From an uncultured Flavobacteriaceae bacterium (lineage in GTDB: Bacteria; Bacteroidota; Bacteroidia; Flavobacteriales; Flavobacteriaceae): DNA of 64,000 bases. Shown in pieces: positions 23,915 to 33,829 of the stretch (the stretch's first letter is position 1; every line of letters begins with the position of its first letter). The position numbers were made by a program, and so were the translations under genes. A model generated the notes under the pieces. The model ran no database searches and was not told the origin of the DNA. It saw nothing but the letters and a program-made list of their open reading frames with translations. The DNA is taken from NCBI GenBank assembly GCA_947500435.1, contig CANMRV010000006.1, forward strand, positions 124,001-188,000, in the 5' to 3' direction.

Positions 23915-25920
23915 TGGCAATAAGCGATAAAAAAATATTGACCCGTTTGTATGTGGTGGCCGGTGGCCTCTTCTTATTTGCCTGCGCTGTAGTTTTTAAG
24001 CTAGTAAGCATTCAAATGGTCAATGGTGATAAGTATCGTGACCTTGCTGAAAAGCGAACTACAAAGATGTTTACGATTGCACCGAATCGTGGTAACCTTA
24101 TTTCAGATGATGGTAGTTTGTTGGCGACCTCGGTTTCTCGATATACAATTCGATTCGATGCTGTCACAGTTAAAAAAGAAGATTTCCAAGAAAACATAAA
24201 GCCTCTTTCTGCAAAATTATCAGAACTGTTAGGTAAGCCCGCCTCTCACTATCAACAGATCTTACGAAAGGCCAAAGCAAACAAAAATCGCTACACCTTA
24301 ATTGCTCGGAATTTAGATTACTCCGAATACATGGAGGTGAAAAAATTTCCTTTGTTCAAAAAAGGTCCTTATAAAGGCGGATTGATTGTAGAGCAAAAAA
24401 CGGTTCGTGAACATCCATTGGGAAAAATCGCTGAGCGAAGTGTTGGTTATGAAAACGTGGATGAGAACGGATACTATAGTGGAGTAGGTCTAGAACGGGC
24501 ATTTGGAGAGTATTTGCGTGGTATAGAAGGAAAACGCTTAAAGCAAAAAATAGCAAAAGGTCAATGGAAACCCATCGGTTGGGACAATATCATCGAACCT
24601 AAAGATGGCTATGATTTGATTTCAACAATTGATATCAACATCCAAGATATCGCACATCATGCTTTGCTCGGTCAATTGGAAAAATATAAGGCAGATCATG
24701 GTTCTGTCATTGTAATGGAGCGTGAAACTGGAGAAGTAAAAGCGATTTCCAATCTAGGAATCACCAAAGAAGGAAAATACTATGAGCGTCTGAATTATGC
24801 CATCGGTGAATCGCATGAACCTGGTTCTACTTTTAAGTTAATGAATCTTGTGGCCGCATTAGAAGATAAAATAATCGACACGAGTTCGGTAAAGGATACG
24901 GGTAAGGGATCTTGGAAAATATATCGACATCGAGTAAAAGACACGAAGCATGGTGGGCATGGTAAAATTTCAATGGCGAAGGCATTTGAGGTTTCTTCCA
25001 ATGTTGCTTTTGCTCAAATGGTCCACGAGGGTTATAAAGAGAAACCTTCAAGATATGTGAATCGGTTGATGAGCATGAATTTGGGCAAAGAAATCGGACT
25101 CCCCATAAAGGGAGAAGGGCAGCCTCTAATCCGCTATCCTGGTGATAAGGGCTGGTCGGGTCTTTCATTGGCTCAGATGGCTTATGGTTATGAAGTTTCT
25201 ATGACTCCCCTTCAAATACTGACCTTTTACAATGCGATTGCCAATGACGGCGTAATGGTCAAGCCAAGAATGATTAAAGAAGTGAAAGAGTGGAACAAGA
25301 CCATTCAGAAATTTGATAAAGAAATCATTAATCCTGCAATATGTTCTCGCGAGACTGCAAAGCAAGTTCGGCAATTGATGAAGAATGTTGTTGAGAAAGA
25401 ACATGGTACAGGTCATCGTATGTACTCCCCTAATTTTTCCATGGCTGGAAAAACGGGAACCGCCCAAAAGAACTACCAAGATAAGACCAGTGATAAGTTT
25501 GGTTACATCTCGACGTTTGCTGGGTATTTTCCAGCTGATGAGCCTAAATATTCTTGTATCGTGGTGATTCATGAGCCAGATAAAAGCGTAGGGTACTACG
25601 GAGCTGATGTTTCTGGTCCGGTTTTTAAATCGATTGCCCAAAAGGTCTATGCCACTTCTCCTTTAGTTGATGAGGTGGATATGTTTCAAGCTAAATATGC
25701 AGGTTTGGATAATGCCTATCAAGAATATTATGCAGAAGCGCAGAAGAAGCACAGCAAAGTGCCTAACGTAAAAGGAATGAGTGGGATGGACGCAGTTTCC
25801 ATTTTAGAAAACTTGGGCCTACAAGTAGAAATTAGAGGGAATGGAAAGGTCAAAAAACAATCCGTCGCTCATGGTACGGATATTAAAAAATCTAAAAAAA
25901 TAGTACTCGAACTATCGTGA
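23914..25920 (+). CDS. ftsI: septal penicillin-binding protein (transpeptidase) with PASTA domain
   Basis: The 668-residue protein has an N-terminal membrane anchor (about 9-28), a dimerisation region and a class B PBP transpeptidase domain with SxxK (STFK in EPGSTFKLMN), SxN (SSN) and KTG (AGKTGTAQ). One PASTA repeat closes the protein (about 610-668, VPNVKGMSGMDAVSILENLG). It crosslinks peptidoglycan at the septum together with FtsW. The start is GTG. It overlaps murE by 4 bases. PASTA on the division PBP is known in Bacteroidota. Confidence 0.93.
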   Translation: MAISDKKILTRLYVVAGGLFLFACAVVFKLVSIQMVNGDKYRDLAEKRTTKMFTIAPNRGNLISDDGSLLATSVSRYTIRFDAVTVKKEDFQENIKPLSAKLSELLGKPASHYQQILRKAKANKNRYTLIARNLDYSEYMEVKKFPLFKKGPYKGGLIVEQKTVREHPLGKIAERSVGYENVDENGYYSGVGLERAFGEYLRGIEGKRLKQKIAKGQWKPIGWDNIIEPKDGYDLISTIDINIQDIAHHALLGQLEKYKADHGSVIVMERETGEVKAISNLGITKEGKYYERLNYAIGESHEPGSTFKLMNLVAALEDKIIDTSSVKDTGKGSWKIYRHRVKDTKHGGHGKISMAKAFEVSSNVAFAQMVHEGYKEKPSRYVNRLMSMNLGKEIGLPIKGEGQPLIRYPGDKGWSGLSLAQMAYGYEVSMTPLQILTFYNAIANDGVMVKPRMIKEVKEWNKTIQKFDKEIINPAICSRETAKQVRQLMKNVVEKEHGTGHRMYSPNFSMAGKTGTAQKNYQDKTSDKFGYISTFAGYFPADEPKYSCIVVIHEPDKSVGYYGADVSGPVFKSIAQKVYATSPLVDEVDMFQAKYAGLDNAYQEYYAEAQKKHSKVPNVKGMSGMDAVSILENLGLQVEIRGNGKVKKQSVAHGTDIKKSKKIVLELS

Positions 25921-27380
25921 AGCTGTTGAAAGACATATTATATGGGGTTGGTCTTAGAGCAGTAAGTGGCTCTACGAATGTCATGGTCAACGAAATTCAT
26001 TTTGACTCTAGAAATGTTAAGATGGACGATGTCTTTATTGCTGTTCGGGGAACAATTACTGACGGTCATAAATATATTGAAAAGGCTATTAATTCAGGAG
26101 CAAAAGCAATTGTTTGCGAGGAGCTTCCGGAGCAGTTGGTCAATGAAATCACCTACGTAGAAGTTCATGATTCGAATCAGGCCTTGGCGATTATGGCCTC
26201 AAACTTTTATGACAATCCGTCTAAAAATTTAAGACTAGTAGGTACAACGGGTACAAACGGAAAAACAACGGTAAGTAGTCTATTATATCAATTGTTTAAA
26301 AAGGCAGGTTATAAGGTTGGATTGCTTTCAACCATAAAGATAATGGTTGATGATACAGAATATAAGACAAGTCATACCACGCCTGACCCTTTGGTTATAA
26401 ACAAACATTTGAGCTTGATGAATGAGGCGGGAGTAGAATTCTGTTTTATGGAAGTAAGCTCGCACGGTATTCATCAAAAAAGAACAGAAGGATTGGTTTT
26501 TGAAGGAGCGATTTTTACGAACTTAACTCACGATCATCTAGACTACCACAACACCTTTGCCGAATATAGGGATACCAAAAAGCAATTATTTGATAGCCTC
26601 TCCAAAAAGGCATTTGCCTTGACCAATATAGATGATAAGAACGGCTTGGTAATGCTTCAAAATACAGTGGCTAGAAAGAAGACCTATGCGTTGAAAAATT
26701 ACGCGGATTACCGTGCCCAAATATTAGAAAATCAGTTTGACGGTCAGTTATTAAAAATTGACGATAATGAACTTTGGTCTAAACTAATAGGCCATTTCAA
26801 TGCCTATAATATGCTGGCGATTTATGCAACAGCGGATTTATTGGGATTGGAAAAATTAGAGACTTTAAGGTTATTAAGTGAATTGGAAAACGTTGATGGG
26901 CGGTTCCAATATTTTATATCCAAAGAAAAAATTACAGCAATAGTCGATTATGCCCATACGCCGGATGCGCTAAAAAATGTGCTTGAAACTATCAACACAT
27001 TGAGAACTGGAAATGAAAACGTCATCACCGTTGTGGGGTGTGGTGGCGATAGAGACAGATCTAAGCGCCCGGTTATGGGTCATATCGCTTCAGAAATGAG
27101 CAACAAAGCCATTTTTACTTCGGATAACCCCCGTACAGAGTCTCCCGCTGCTATCATCGAAGAGATGGAAAGTGGTGTTGAGCCGCAAAATGTAAAAAAA
27201 ATAATATCCATAGAAAATAGAAAACAAGCGATTAAAACAGCCTGTCAACTGGCTTCAGCGAATGATATTATTCTGGTGGCAGGAAAGGGTCATGAAACCT
27301 ATCAGGAAACCAATGGCAAGCGTATCGATTTTGATGATTTTAAAATGGTAAAGGATTTTTTGAAGAGTCTTGATAAATAG
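25917..27380 (+). CDS. murE: UDP-MurNAc-tripeptide synthetase
   Basis: MurE adds the third amino acid to UDP-MurNAc-dipeptide. The 487-residue product has the ATP site GTTGTNGKTT (109-118) and the DNPRTES motif (about 402), whose DNPR core is associated with meso-diaminopimelate as substrate. The Lys that is carbamylated lies in YRDTKKQLFD. The start is GTG, overlapping ftsI by 4 bases (GTGA). After the stop a 191-base gap with repeats separates it from mraY. Confidence 0.94.
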   Translation: MKLLKDILYGVGLRAVSGSTNVMVNEIHFDSRNVKMDDVFIAVRGTITDGHKYIEKAINSGAKAIVCEELPEQLVNEITYVEVHDSNQALAIMASNFYDNPSKNLRLVGTTGTNGKTTVSSLLYQLFKKAGYKVGLLSTIKIMVDDTEYKTSHTTPDPLVINKHLSLMNEAGVEFCFMEVSSHGIHQKRTEGLVFEGAIFTNLTHDHLDYHNTFAEYRDTKKQLFDSLSKKAFALTNIDDKNGLVMLQNTVARKKTYALKNYADYRAQILENQFDGQLLKIDDNELWSKLIGHFNAYNMLAIYATADLLGLEKLETLRLLSELENVDGRFQYFISKEKITAIVDYAHTPDALKNVLETINTLRTGNENVITVVGCGGDRDRSKRPVMGHIASEMSNKAIFTSDNPRTESPAAIIEEMESGVEPQNVKKIISIENRKQAIKTACQLASANDIILVAGKGHETYQETNGKRIDFDDFKMVKDFLKSLDK

Positions 27381-27417
27381 AATAGAGAATAAAGAGAAGA
27401 GAGAAAAGATGAAAAAA

Positions 27418-27442
27418 TGTCACCCTGAGCGCAGTCGAAGGG
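27418..27442. repeat. dispersed repeat, CACCCTGAGCGCAGTCGAAGGG type
   Basis: A 25-base segment in the murE-mraY gap reads TGTCACCCTGAGCGCAGTCG then AAGGG. The motif is a palindrome-like extragenic repeat that I recall as widely scattered in Bacteroidota genomes. A degenerate copy is at 23470-23512. Confidence 0.55.
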
Positions 27443-27525
27443 CTACAAAGCTAAAAACAACAGTAATAAAATAGGAGAAACAGAAATTTAAAATTAAGAG
27501 CTCATTTTGAACTTGCGCTTGAGAT

Positions 27526-27567
27526 TTGAACTTGAACTTGAACTTGAACTTGAACTTGAACTTGAAA
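27526..27567. repeat. hexamer microsatellite (TTGAAC)6 directly before mraY
   Basis: Six perfect TTGAAC units (27526-27561) and a seventh ending TTGAAA run to 4 bases before the mraY ATG at 27572. They occupy the place of the ribosome-binding region. A related TTGAAC/TTGCGC-like stretch precedes it. Confidence 0.93.
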
Positions 27568-27571
27568 AGTA

Positions 27572-28792
27572 ATGCTATACTATCTATTTGAATATTTAGA
27601 AACACAATACCAAGTGCCTGGGGCTAGTTTGTTCCAGTTTACGACGTTTCGTGCGGCTATGGCAATCTTGTTTTCTCTGATTATTGCTACTGTTTACGGT
27701 AAGCGAATCATTCTCTTTTTACAGAAAAAACAAATCGGGGAGACCGTTCGTGATTTAGGACTTGAAGGTCAAAAGCAGAAAGCCGGAACTCCAACCATGG
27801 GAGGCTTGATTATTATTCTAGCCACCTTGATTCCCGTGCTGCTTTTCGCAAAATTGGAGAATATTTATGTGATTTTATTGATTGCTGCCACGGTTTGGAT
27901 GGGCATCATCGGATTTGTTGATGATTATATTAAAGTATTTCGTAAGAACAAAGAGGGACTCAAAGGGCGATTTAAGATTTTAGGTCAAATAGGCCTTGGG
28001 CTTATCGTTGGTGCTACGCTTTATTTTCATCCTGAGGTAACCATGCGTGAGCATAGTAAGACCATAATTACAGAACAATTTACGGTTGAGGAAGTCAGAG
28101 GACAGGAGATAAAATCTACGATGACTACTGTTCCCTTTTTCAAAAATAATGAGTTTGATTATGGAGATTTAATTGCTTGGGCAGGAGATGGTGCTAAGGA
28201 ATATGCTTGGCTGATTTTCATTCCCTTAATAATTCTGATTGTAGCTGGGGTTTCTAATGGTGCAAATTTAACCGATGGTATTGATGGACTTGCCGCGGGA
28301 AGTTCGGCTATAATCGTGTTTACTTTGGGTGTTTTTGCCTTGGTTTCAGGTAATATTTTCTTCTCTGAATATTTAGATGTCATGTATATACCTGGTTCTG
28401 GAGAGCTGTTGGTTTTCGTAAGTGCATTTGTTGGAGCCCTAGTCGGATTTTTGTGGTATAACACCTTCCCTGCACAAGTGTTTATGGGTGATACGGGTAG
28501 TTTGACCATTGGAGGTATTATCGCGGTATTGGCTATAATCTTGAGAAAAGAATTACTGATTCCTCTGCTATGTGGAATCTTCTTTGCTGAATCTCTTTCA
28601 GTTATGCTGCAAGTAGGATATTTCAAGTACACAAAAAAGAAGTTTGGAGAAGGAAGGCGCATTTTTTTAATGTCACCGGTACACCATCATTTTCAGAAAA
28701 AGGGATATCACGAAAGTAAGATTGTAACTCGCTTTTGGATTGTCGGGATTTTCTTGGCAGTGATTACGGTAGTGACCTTAAAAATTCGCTAG
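27572..28792 (+). CDS. mraY: phospho-N-acetylmuramoyl-pentapeptide transferase
   Basis: MraY transfers phospho-MurNAc-pentapeptide to undecaprenyl phosphate, making lipid I in the inner membrane. The 406-residue polytopic protein shows the family motifs TPTMGG, DDYIKVFRKNKEGL, NLTDGIDGLAAG (catalytic Asp region), GDTGSLTIGG and SPVHHHFQKKG. A periplasmic or cytosolic insertion of about 40 residues after the sixth strand (TMREHSKTII to TVPFFKNNEF) makes it longer than the 360 of E. coli, as usual in Bacteroidota. It has a microsatellite where the Shine-Dalgarno would be. Confidence 0.95.
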   Translation: MLYYLFEYLETQYQVPGASLFQFTTFRAAMAILFSLIIATVYGKRIILFLQKKQIGETVRDLGLEGQKQKAGTPTMGGLIIILATLIPVLLFAKLENIYVILLIAATVWMGIIGFVDDYIKVFRKNKEGLKGRFKILGQIGLGLIVGATLYFHPEVTMREHSKTIITEQFTVEEVRGQEIKSTMTTVPFFKNNEFDYGDLIAWAGDGAKEYAWLIFIPLIILIVAGVSNGANLTDGIDGLAAGSSAIIVFTLGVFALVSGNIFFSEYLDVMYIPGSGELLVFVSAFVGALVGFLWYNTFPAQVFMGDTGSLTIGGIIAVLAIILRKELLIPLLCGIFFAESLSVMLQVGYFKYTKKKFGEGRRIFLMSPVHHHFQKKGYHESKIVTRFWIVGIFLAVITVVTLKIR

Positions 28793-28793
28793 T

Positions 28794-30128
28794 ATGAAGC
28801 GGTTGGTGGTACTAGGTGGAGGCGAAAGCGGAGTGGGCACGGCCATTTTAGGGAAAAAGGAAGGATACGAAGTTTTTGTGTCCGATAAGGGAAAGATTAA
28901 AGACAAGTATAAAAAAGTTCTTGAACATTTTGAGATTGATTGGGAGGATGAAACCCATACGGAAAGCAAGATTCTAAATGCCGATTTGGTGATGAAGAGT
29001 CCTGGTATTCCAGATACGGTTCCATTGGTGGTTCAGCTGACTGAAAAAAGAATTCCTGTGATTTCCGAGATTGAGTTTGCATCAAAATATACGGATGCCA
29101 CTATCATAGGAATAACCGGAAGTAATGGTAAAACCACTACCACGATGTTGACAAATCACATTTTTGAACAAGGTGGTTTGAATGTCGGAATGGCAGGAAA
29201 CATTGGTGATAGTTATGCGAAAATGGTTGCTGAAAACGATTTTGATTTCTATGTGTTAGAAATCAGCAGTTTTCAGTTAGATGGTATTACGGATTTCAAA
29301 CCGCACATCGCAATCCTCACCAACATTACACCGGATCATTTGGACCGATATGAATATCAGTTTGAAAACTATATCGCATCTAAATTCCGGATTACTGAGA
29401 ATCAGACCAGTGAAGATTATCTGATTTATAATGCTGATGATGAAGTGATAGTGAATTGGTTAAAAGACCATCCCGTTCAATCCAAATTAATGCCTTTTTC
29501 TATTCAAAGTGAAGTTGAAGAAGGTGCATATCTCAAGAACAACGACATAATAATAACAACTGATAACGATAGCATTCAAATGACGACAGACCATTTAGCA
29601 CTAGAAGGAAAACACAACTTGAAGAATACAATGGCAGCTTCAACGGCGGCAAAGCTCGTTAGTATTCGAAAGGAAACTATTCGAGAGAGCATCATGAATT
29701 TTCAGGGAGCTCCACATCGATTGGAGAAAGTGCTGAAAATCGGTCATGTTCAATATATCAATGATTCAAAAGCAACAAATGTTAATGCCACTTTTTATGC
29801 TTTGGATAGTATGAGTGCACCCACAGTTTGGATTGTTGGAGGCGTAGATAAAGGCAATGATTATAAAGAATTGATGCCTTTGGTTCGTGAAAAAGTAAAA
29901 GCAATTATTTGTTTGGGCATGGATAACTCCAAAATAAAAGATGCTTTCGGTAATGTAGTAGACCTTATGGTTGAGACATATGCCATGGAAGAAGCGATTA
30001 AGGTTGCCTATAAAATTGCAGAACGCGGTGATACGGTTTTATTATCGCCAGCTTGTGCAAGTTTTGACCTTTTTGATAATTACGAGGATCGAGGAAATCA
30101 ATTTAAAGAAGCGATTAAAAATTTGTAA
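28794..30128 (+). CDS. murD: UDP-N-acetylmuramoyl-L-alanine:D-glutamate ligase
   Basis: MurD adds D-glutamate to UDP-MurNAc-L-Ala. The 444-residue product has an N-terminal Rossmann-like UDP site (VLGGGESGVGTA), ATP loop GITGSNGKTTT (about 103-113), LEISSFQLD, ITPDHLDRY and the C-terminal INDSKATNVNAT and LLSPACASFDLF. It starts 1 base after the mraY stop. Nothing is unusual. Confidence 0.95.
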   Translation: MKRLVVLGGGESGVGTAILGKKEGYEVFVSDKGKIKDKYKKVLEHFEIDWEDETHTESKILNADLVMKSPGIPDTVPLVVQLTEKRIPVISEIEFASKYTDATIIGITGSNGKTTTTMLTNHIFEQGGLNVGMAGNIGDSYAKMVAENDFDFYVLEISSFQLDGITDFKPHIAILTNITPDHLDRYEYQFENYIASKFRITENQTSEDYLIYNADDEVIVNWLKDHPVQSKLMPFSIQSEVEEGAYLKNNDIIITTDNDSIQMTTDHLALEGKHNLKNTMAASTAAKLVSIRKETIRESIMNFQGAPHRLEKVLKIGHVQYINDSKATNVNATFYALDSMSAPTVWIVGGVDKGNDYKELMPLVREKVKAIICLGMDNSKIKDAFGNVVDLMVETYAMEEAIKVAYKIAERGDTVLLSPACASFDLFDNYEDRGNQFKEAIKNL

Positions 30129-30131
30129 TAG

Positions 30132-31325
30132 GTGTTAGCATTATTTAAAAATATAAACGGAGATAAAGCGCTTTGGGCAGTTGTTGCCTTATTGGGACTA
30201 TTCTCTTTTTTACCAGTTTATAGTGCTAGTAGCAACTTGGTTTATGTGGTCGGCAATGGTACGCCTATTGGTCATTTGGTAAAGCATGCTGTCTTTTTGA
30301 TTTTTGGCTTTGGAATCATATATGGTATCCACAGAATTCCAACACATTTTTTCAAAGGTCTGTCATTGATTGCCATGCCCATTGTAATCGTGTTACTTGT
30401 AATCACTTTGTTTCAGGGCTCTTCGGTCGATGGAACAAATGCCAGCCGATGGATTCGCTTGCCTTTTGTGAAGTTTCAGACCTCCACTTTAGCGGCGGTT
30501 GTTCTTATGATTTATGTGGCAAGGTATCTTACAAAAATCAAAGATGAAGCAATTACCTTCAAGGAGAGCATTGTGCCTTTGTGGCTTCCGGTATTTGCAG
30601 TTGTTGGTTTGATTCTACCTGCTAACTTTTCTACCGCTGGAATCATATTCACAATGGTTCTTGTACTATGTTTTATTGGGGGATATCCTTTTAAATATTT
30701 AATGGGAATTGTTGGGTCTGGACTATTAGCCTTGACCTTTTTCATTCTTGTAGCCAAAGCTTTTCCCGATGCTTTTGCAAACCGTGTTGATACTTGGGAA
30801 AACAGATTCGAGAATTTCATGAATGGAGAGGATACCGAAGCTGATTACCAAATAGAGAAAGCAAAAATTGCCATAGCCACAGGAGGAATCGTTGGTAAAG
30901 GAGCAGGTAAAAGTGTACAGAAGAATTTTCTACCACAGAGTTCTTCGGATTTTATTTATGCCATTATCGTTGAAGAATATGGATTGGTTGGTGGAGTAGT
31001 GCTTATGTTGTTTTTTCTGTTTTTATTATTCCGAATAGTTGTGATTGCGAATGGAAGCCCCACAACTTTTGGAACCTTACTGGCCCTTGCTGTAGGCCTT
31101 CCTATCATATTTCAGGCAATGATAAATATGGCAGTGGCTGTGGAATTGTTCCCGGTTACAGGACAGAACCTACCCTTAATCAGTAGTGGGGGAACATCAG
31201 CATGGATGACCTGTCTTGCTATCGGAATAGTTCTTAGCGTGAGTAACAAACAACATAGAAAGAGTAAATCGAATTTGAATATTGATGAAACCAATCCTTT
31301 AGAAATATTAAGTGGGCAACTATAG
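30132..31325 (+). CDS. ftsW: septal peptidoglycan glycosyltransferase FtsW (SEDS)
   Basis: FtsW polymerises lipid II at the septum with FtsI. The 397-residue protein has about ten membrane spans and SEDS signatures: DGTNASRWI, FPDAFANRVDTWENR, the loop with QSSSDFIYAIIVEEYGLVGG (catalytic Asp and conserved E) and PVTGQNLPLISSGGTS. The start is GTG at 30132, 3 bases after murD. It overlaps murG by 14 bases. Confidence 0.94.
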   Translation: MLALFKNINGDKALWAVVALLGLFSFLPVYSASSNLVYVVGNGTPIGHLVKHAVFLIFGFGIIYGIHRIPTHFFKGLSLIAMPIVIVLLVITLFQGSSVDGTNASRWIRLPFVKFQTSTLAAVVLMIYVARYLTKIKDEAITFKESIVPLWLPVFAVVGLILPANFSTAGIIFTMVLVLCFIGGYPFKYLMGIVGSGLLALTFFILVAKAFPDAFANRVDTWENRFENFMNGEDTEADYQIEKAKIAIATGGIVGKGAGKSVQKNFLPQSSSDFIYAIIVEEYGLVGGVVLMLFFLFLLFRIVVIANGSPTTFGTLLALAVGLPIIFQAMINMAVAVELFPVTGQNLPLISSGGTSAWMTCLAIGIVLSVSNKQHRKSKSNLNIDETNPLEILSGQL

Positions 31326-32400
31326 GTTTATACTTTCTGGAGGTGGTACAGGCGGGCATATTTATCCCGCGATTGCGATAGCAAATGAGTTGAAAAAGAG
31401 GCATCCGGATGCGGAGTTTCTTTTTGTAGGTGCCGAGGATAGAATGGAGATGGAAAAAGTGCCTTTGGCAGGATATAAAATTATTGGATTGCAAATTTCT
31501 GGGTTTCAACGAAAGTTGACCCTAAAGAATTTGTCATTTCCTTTTAAAGTGATAAAAAGTTTGAGAAAAGCTGGTAAAATCGTTTCTGAGTTCAAACCTG
31601 ATGTTGTCATTGGCACAGGAGGGTTTGCTAGTGGTCCGGTTTTACGGGTGGCTTCAGGTAGAGGTATTCCCTGTGTGTTGCAAGAACAAAACTCATATGC
31701 CGGAGTAACCAACAAGCTATTGAAAAATAAAGTTGCCAAAATATGCGTGGCATATGATGGAATGGAGGAGTTCTTTCCGGCAGATAAAATTGTTAAAACG
31801 GGCAATCCCATTAGGGCAAGTTTAGCAGAAATGATGGTGGATAAGTCCCAAGCTGCAGGCTTTTTTCGGTTGAATCCCAGAACGCCAACGGTTTTGGTGT
31901 TGGGGGGCAGTTTAGGTGCGCGAAGAATAAACCAATTGATTGAAGGCGAATTGACATTCTTCAAGAAGTTCGGTATTCAGGTCATATGGCAATGTGGTAA
32001 ACTATATTATAATGACTATAAGAAGCATAGTTCTGATTTAGTGAAAGTGGAGGATTTTTTAAACCGTATGGATTTTGCTTATACCGCTGCGGATATCATT
32101 ATTTCAAGGGCAGGAGCGGGCTCGGTCTCCGAACTCAGCGTTGTAGGGAAGCCTACCATTTTTATTCCTTCGCCCAATGTGGCGGAAGACCATCAGACCA
32201 AAAATGCGCAGGCCTTGGTCGATAAGAATGCGGCTGTCATGATAAAAGAAGAGAACTTGGACGATGATTTTGAGACCATCTTTTGTGAAATTTTTGATGC
32301 GCACGAAAGGCAACAAGAATTGAGTGAAAACTTTAAGAAAATGGCATTGCCAAAGGCCACAGAACATATAGTTGACGAGATAGAAAAGTTATTGAATTAG
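31312..32400 (+). CDS. murG: UDP-GlcNAc:lipid I N-acetylglucosaminyltransferase
   Basis: MurG turns lipid I into lipid II on the inner leaflet. The 362-residue GT-B protein has the N-terminal loop GGGTGGHIYPAIAIA (9-23), GTGGFASGPVL, QEQNSYAGVTNK, VLGGSLGARRIN and the donor site SRAGAGSVSE. The start is GTG inside the end of ftsW. A short spacer with a GGGAGG hairpin follows before murC. Confidence 0.95.
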   Translation: MGNYRFILSGGGTGGHIYPAIAIANELKKRHPDAEFLFVGAEDRMEMEKVPLAGYKIIGLQISGFQRKLTLKNLSFPFKVIKSLRKAGKIVSEFKPDVVIGTGGFASGPVLRVASGRGIPCVLQEQNSYAGVTNKLLKNKVAKICVAYDGMEEFFPADKIVKTGNPIRASLAEMMVDKSQAAGFFRLNPRTPTVLVLGGSLGARRINQLIEGELTFFKKFGIQVIWQCGKLYYNDYKKHSSDLVKVEDFLNRMDFAYTAADIIISRAGAGSVSELSVVGKPTIFIPSPNVAEDHQTKNAQALVDKNAAVMIKEENLDDDFETIFCEIFDAHERQQELSENFKKMALPKATEHIVDEIEKLLN

Positions 32401-32476
32401 CCAAGAGTTGGTGCTCCTTCCTCTCCCCAAGGGAGGTAGCTTCTGACTCAAATTAAAAGTAAAACAACATAATAGA

Positions 32477-33829
32477 ATGAATTTGAAAAACATACATAAC
32501 GTCTACTTCATCGGTATCGGTGGTATCGGTATGTCTGCCTTGGCGCGTTATTTCAAGTTCATCAACAAGAATGTTGCTGGTTACGATAAAACCGAAACTC
32601 CTCTAACGCAAGAATTGACAAAATTGGGAATCGATATACACTATGAAGATAAGGTGGAATTGATTTCTTCAGAATACTTTGATTCAGAGAGCACTTTGGT
32701 GGTGTATACTCCTGCAGTCCCCAATACCCATACTGAATATCAATACTTTTTAAATGCCGGATTCGACATCAAAAAGCGTTCAGAAGTACTGGGATTAATC
32801 ACTAAGGATACCTTCTGTTTTGCCGTTGCAGGAACTCACGGAAAAACCACAACTTCAAGTATTCTAGCACATTTGCTTAAAGAAACGGGCACTCCGTTGA
32901 CAGCATTTCTTGGTGGAATTTCAGAAGATTTCAATAGTAACTTTTTGTTAGAAGGAACCAAGTTTTCAGTAGTTGAGGCAGATGAGTTTGACCGGTCCTT
33001 TTTAAGATTATCACCGAATGTAGCTTGCATCACCTCCATGGATGCGGATCATTTGGATATCTATGGAAGTGGTGAAGAATTACATAAATCCTTCAAGGAT
33101 TTCGCTAACCGCCTTAAACCAGGTGGAAAATTATTCGTTCGAAATGGGTTGCCTTTAGAGGGTATCACCTATGGAATAGAAGATGGTTCTGACTACTGTA
33201 TTACAAATTTAAGAATTGAACATGGTACCTACATATTTGATTTGAACACTCCTGAAGCTACCCTATCAGGAGTTAAGTTCAATAAGCCCGGAAGGCACAA
33301 TTTATTGAATGGGTTAGTGGCTTTTGCGATGGCGGTGGAATCAAATTCCCCCGTACACCGCCTAGCTGAAGCACTGGAATCCTTTAAAGGAGTACAACGT
33401 CGATTTTCGTACAAAATCAAGAATGATGATTTTGTGTTTATTGACGATTATGCCCATCATCCGACAGAAATCAATGCGGTTTATGATGCAATTTCAGAAA
33501 TGCATCCCGATAAAAAAGTGCTGGCCATTTTTCAGCCACATCTGTTTTCGAGAACGAAAGATTTTGCGGAAGATTTTGCAGAAAGCCTATCTAAATTCGA
33601 TGCAATTATCCTATTGGATATCTATCCGGCAAGAGAATTACCTATAGAAGGAATCACTTCTGAATGGCTACTGGAAAAAATAGAAAATCCGAAGAAAAAA
33701 GTAGTCCAGAAAGAAGAATTAATCGAAGAAATAAAAAGGCAAAATCCGGAATTACTTGTCACTATGGGGGCAGGTGATATCGGACTGGAAGTGTCAAAAA
33801 TAAAAAGTGAACTGGAATATGCGAATTAA
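32477..33829 (+). CDS. murC: UDP-N-acetylmuramate:L-alanine ligase
   Basis: MurC adds the first amino acid to UDP-MurNAc. The 450-residue product shows YFIGIGGIGMSALAR at the UDP site, GTHGKTTTSS as ATP loop (about 118-127), EADEFDRSFL, DADHLDIYG and DDYAHHPTEI. The ATG at 32477 follows a 76-base gap that holds a fragment of the GGGAGG palindromic repeat (about 32412-32440). It overlaps ftsQ by 11 bases. Confidence 0.95.
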   Translation: MNLKNIHNVYFIGIGGIGMSALARYFKFINKNVAGYDKTETPLTQELTKLGIDIHYEDKVELISSEYFDSESTLVVYTPAVPNTHTEYQYFLNAGFDIKKRSEVLGLITKDTFCFAVAGTHGKTTTSSILAHLLKETGTPLTAFLGGISEDFNSNFLLEGTKFSVVEADEFDRSFLRLSPNVACITSMDADHLDIYGSGEELHKSFKDFANRLKPGGKLFVRNGLPLEGITYGIEDGSDYCITNLRIEHGTYIFDLNTPEATLSGVKFNKPGRHNLLNGLVAFAMAVESNSPVHRLAEALESFKGVQRRFSYKIKNDDFVFIDDYAHHPTEINAVYDAISEMHPDKKVLAIFQPHLFSRTKDFAEDFAESLSKFDAIILLDIYPARELPIEGITSEWLLEKIENPKKKVVQKEELIEEIKRQNPELLVTMGAGDIGLEVSKIKSELEYAN

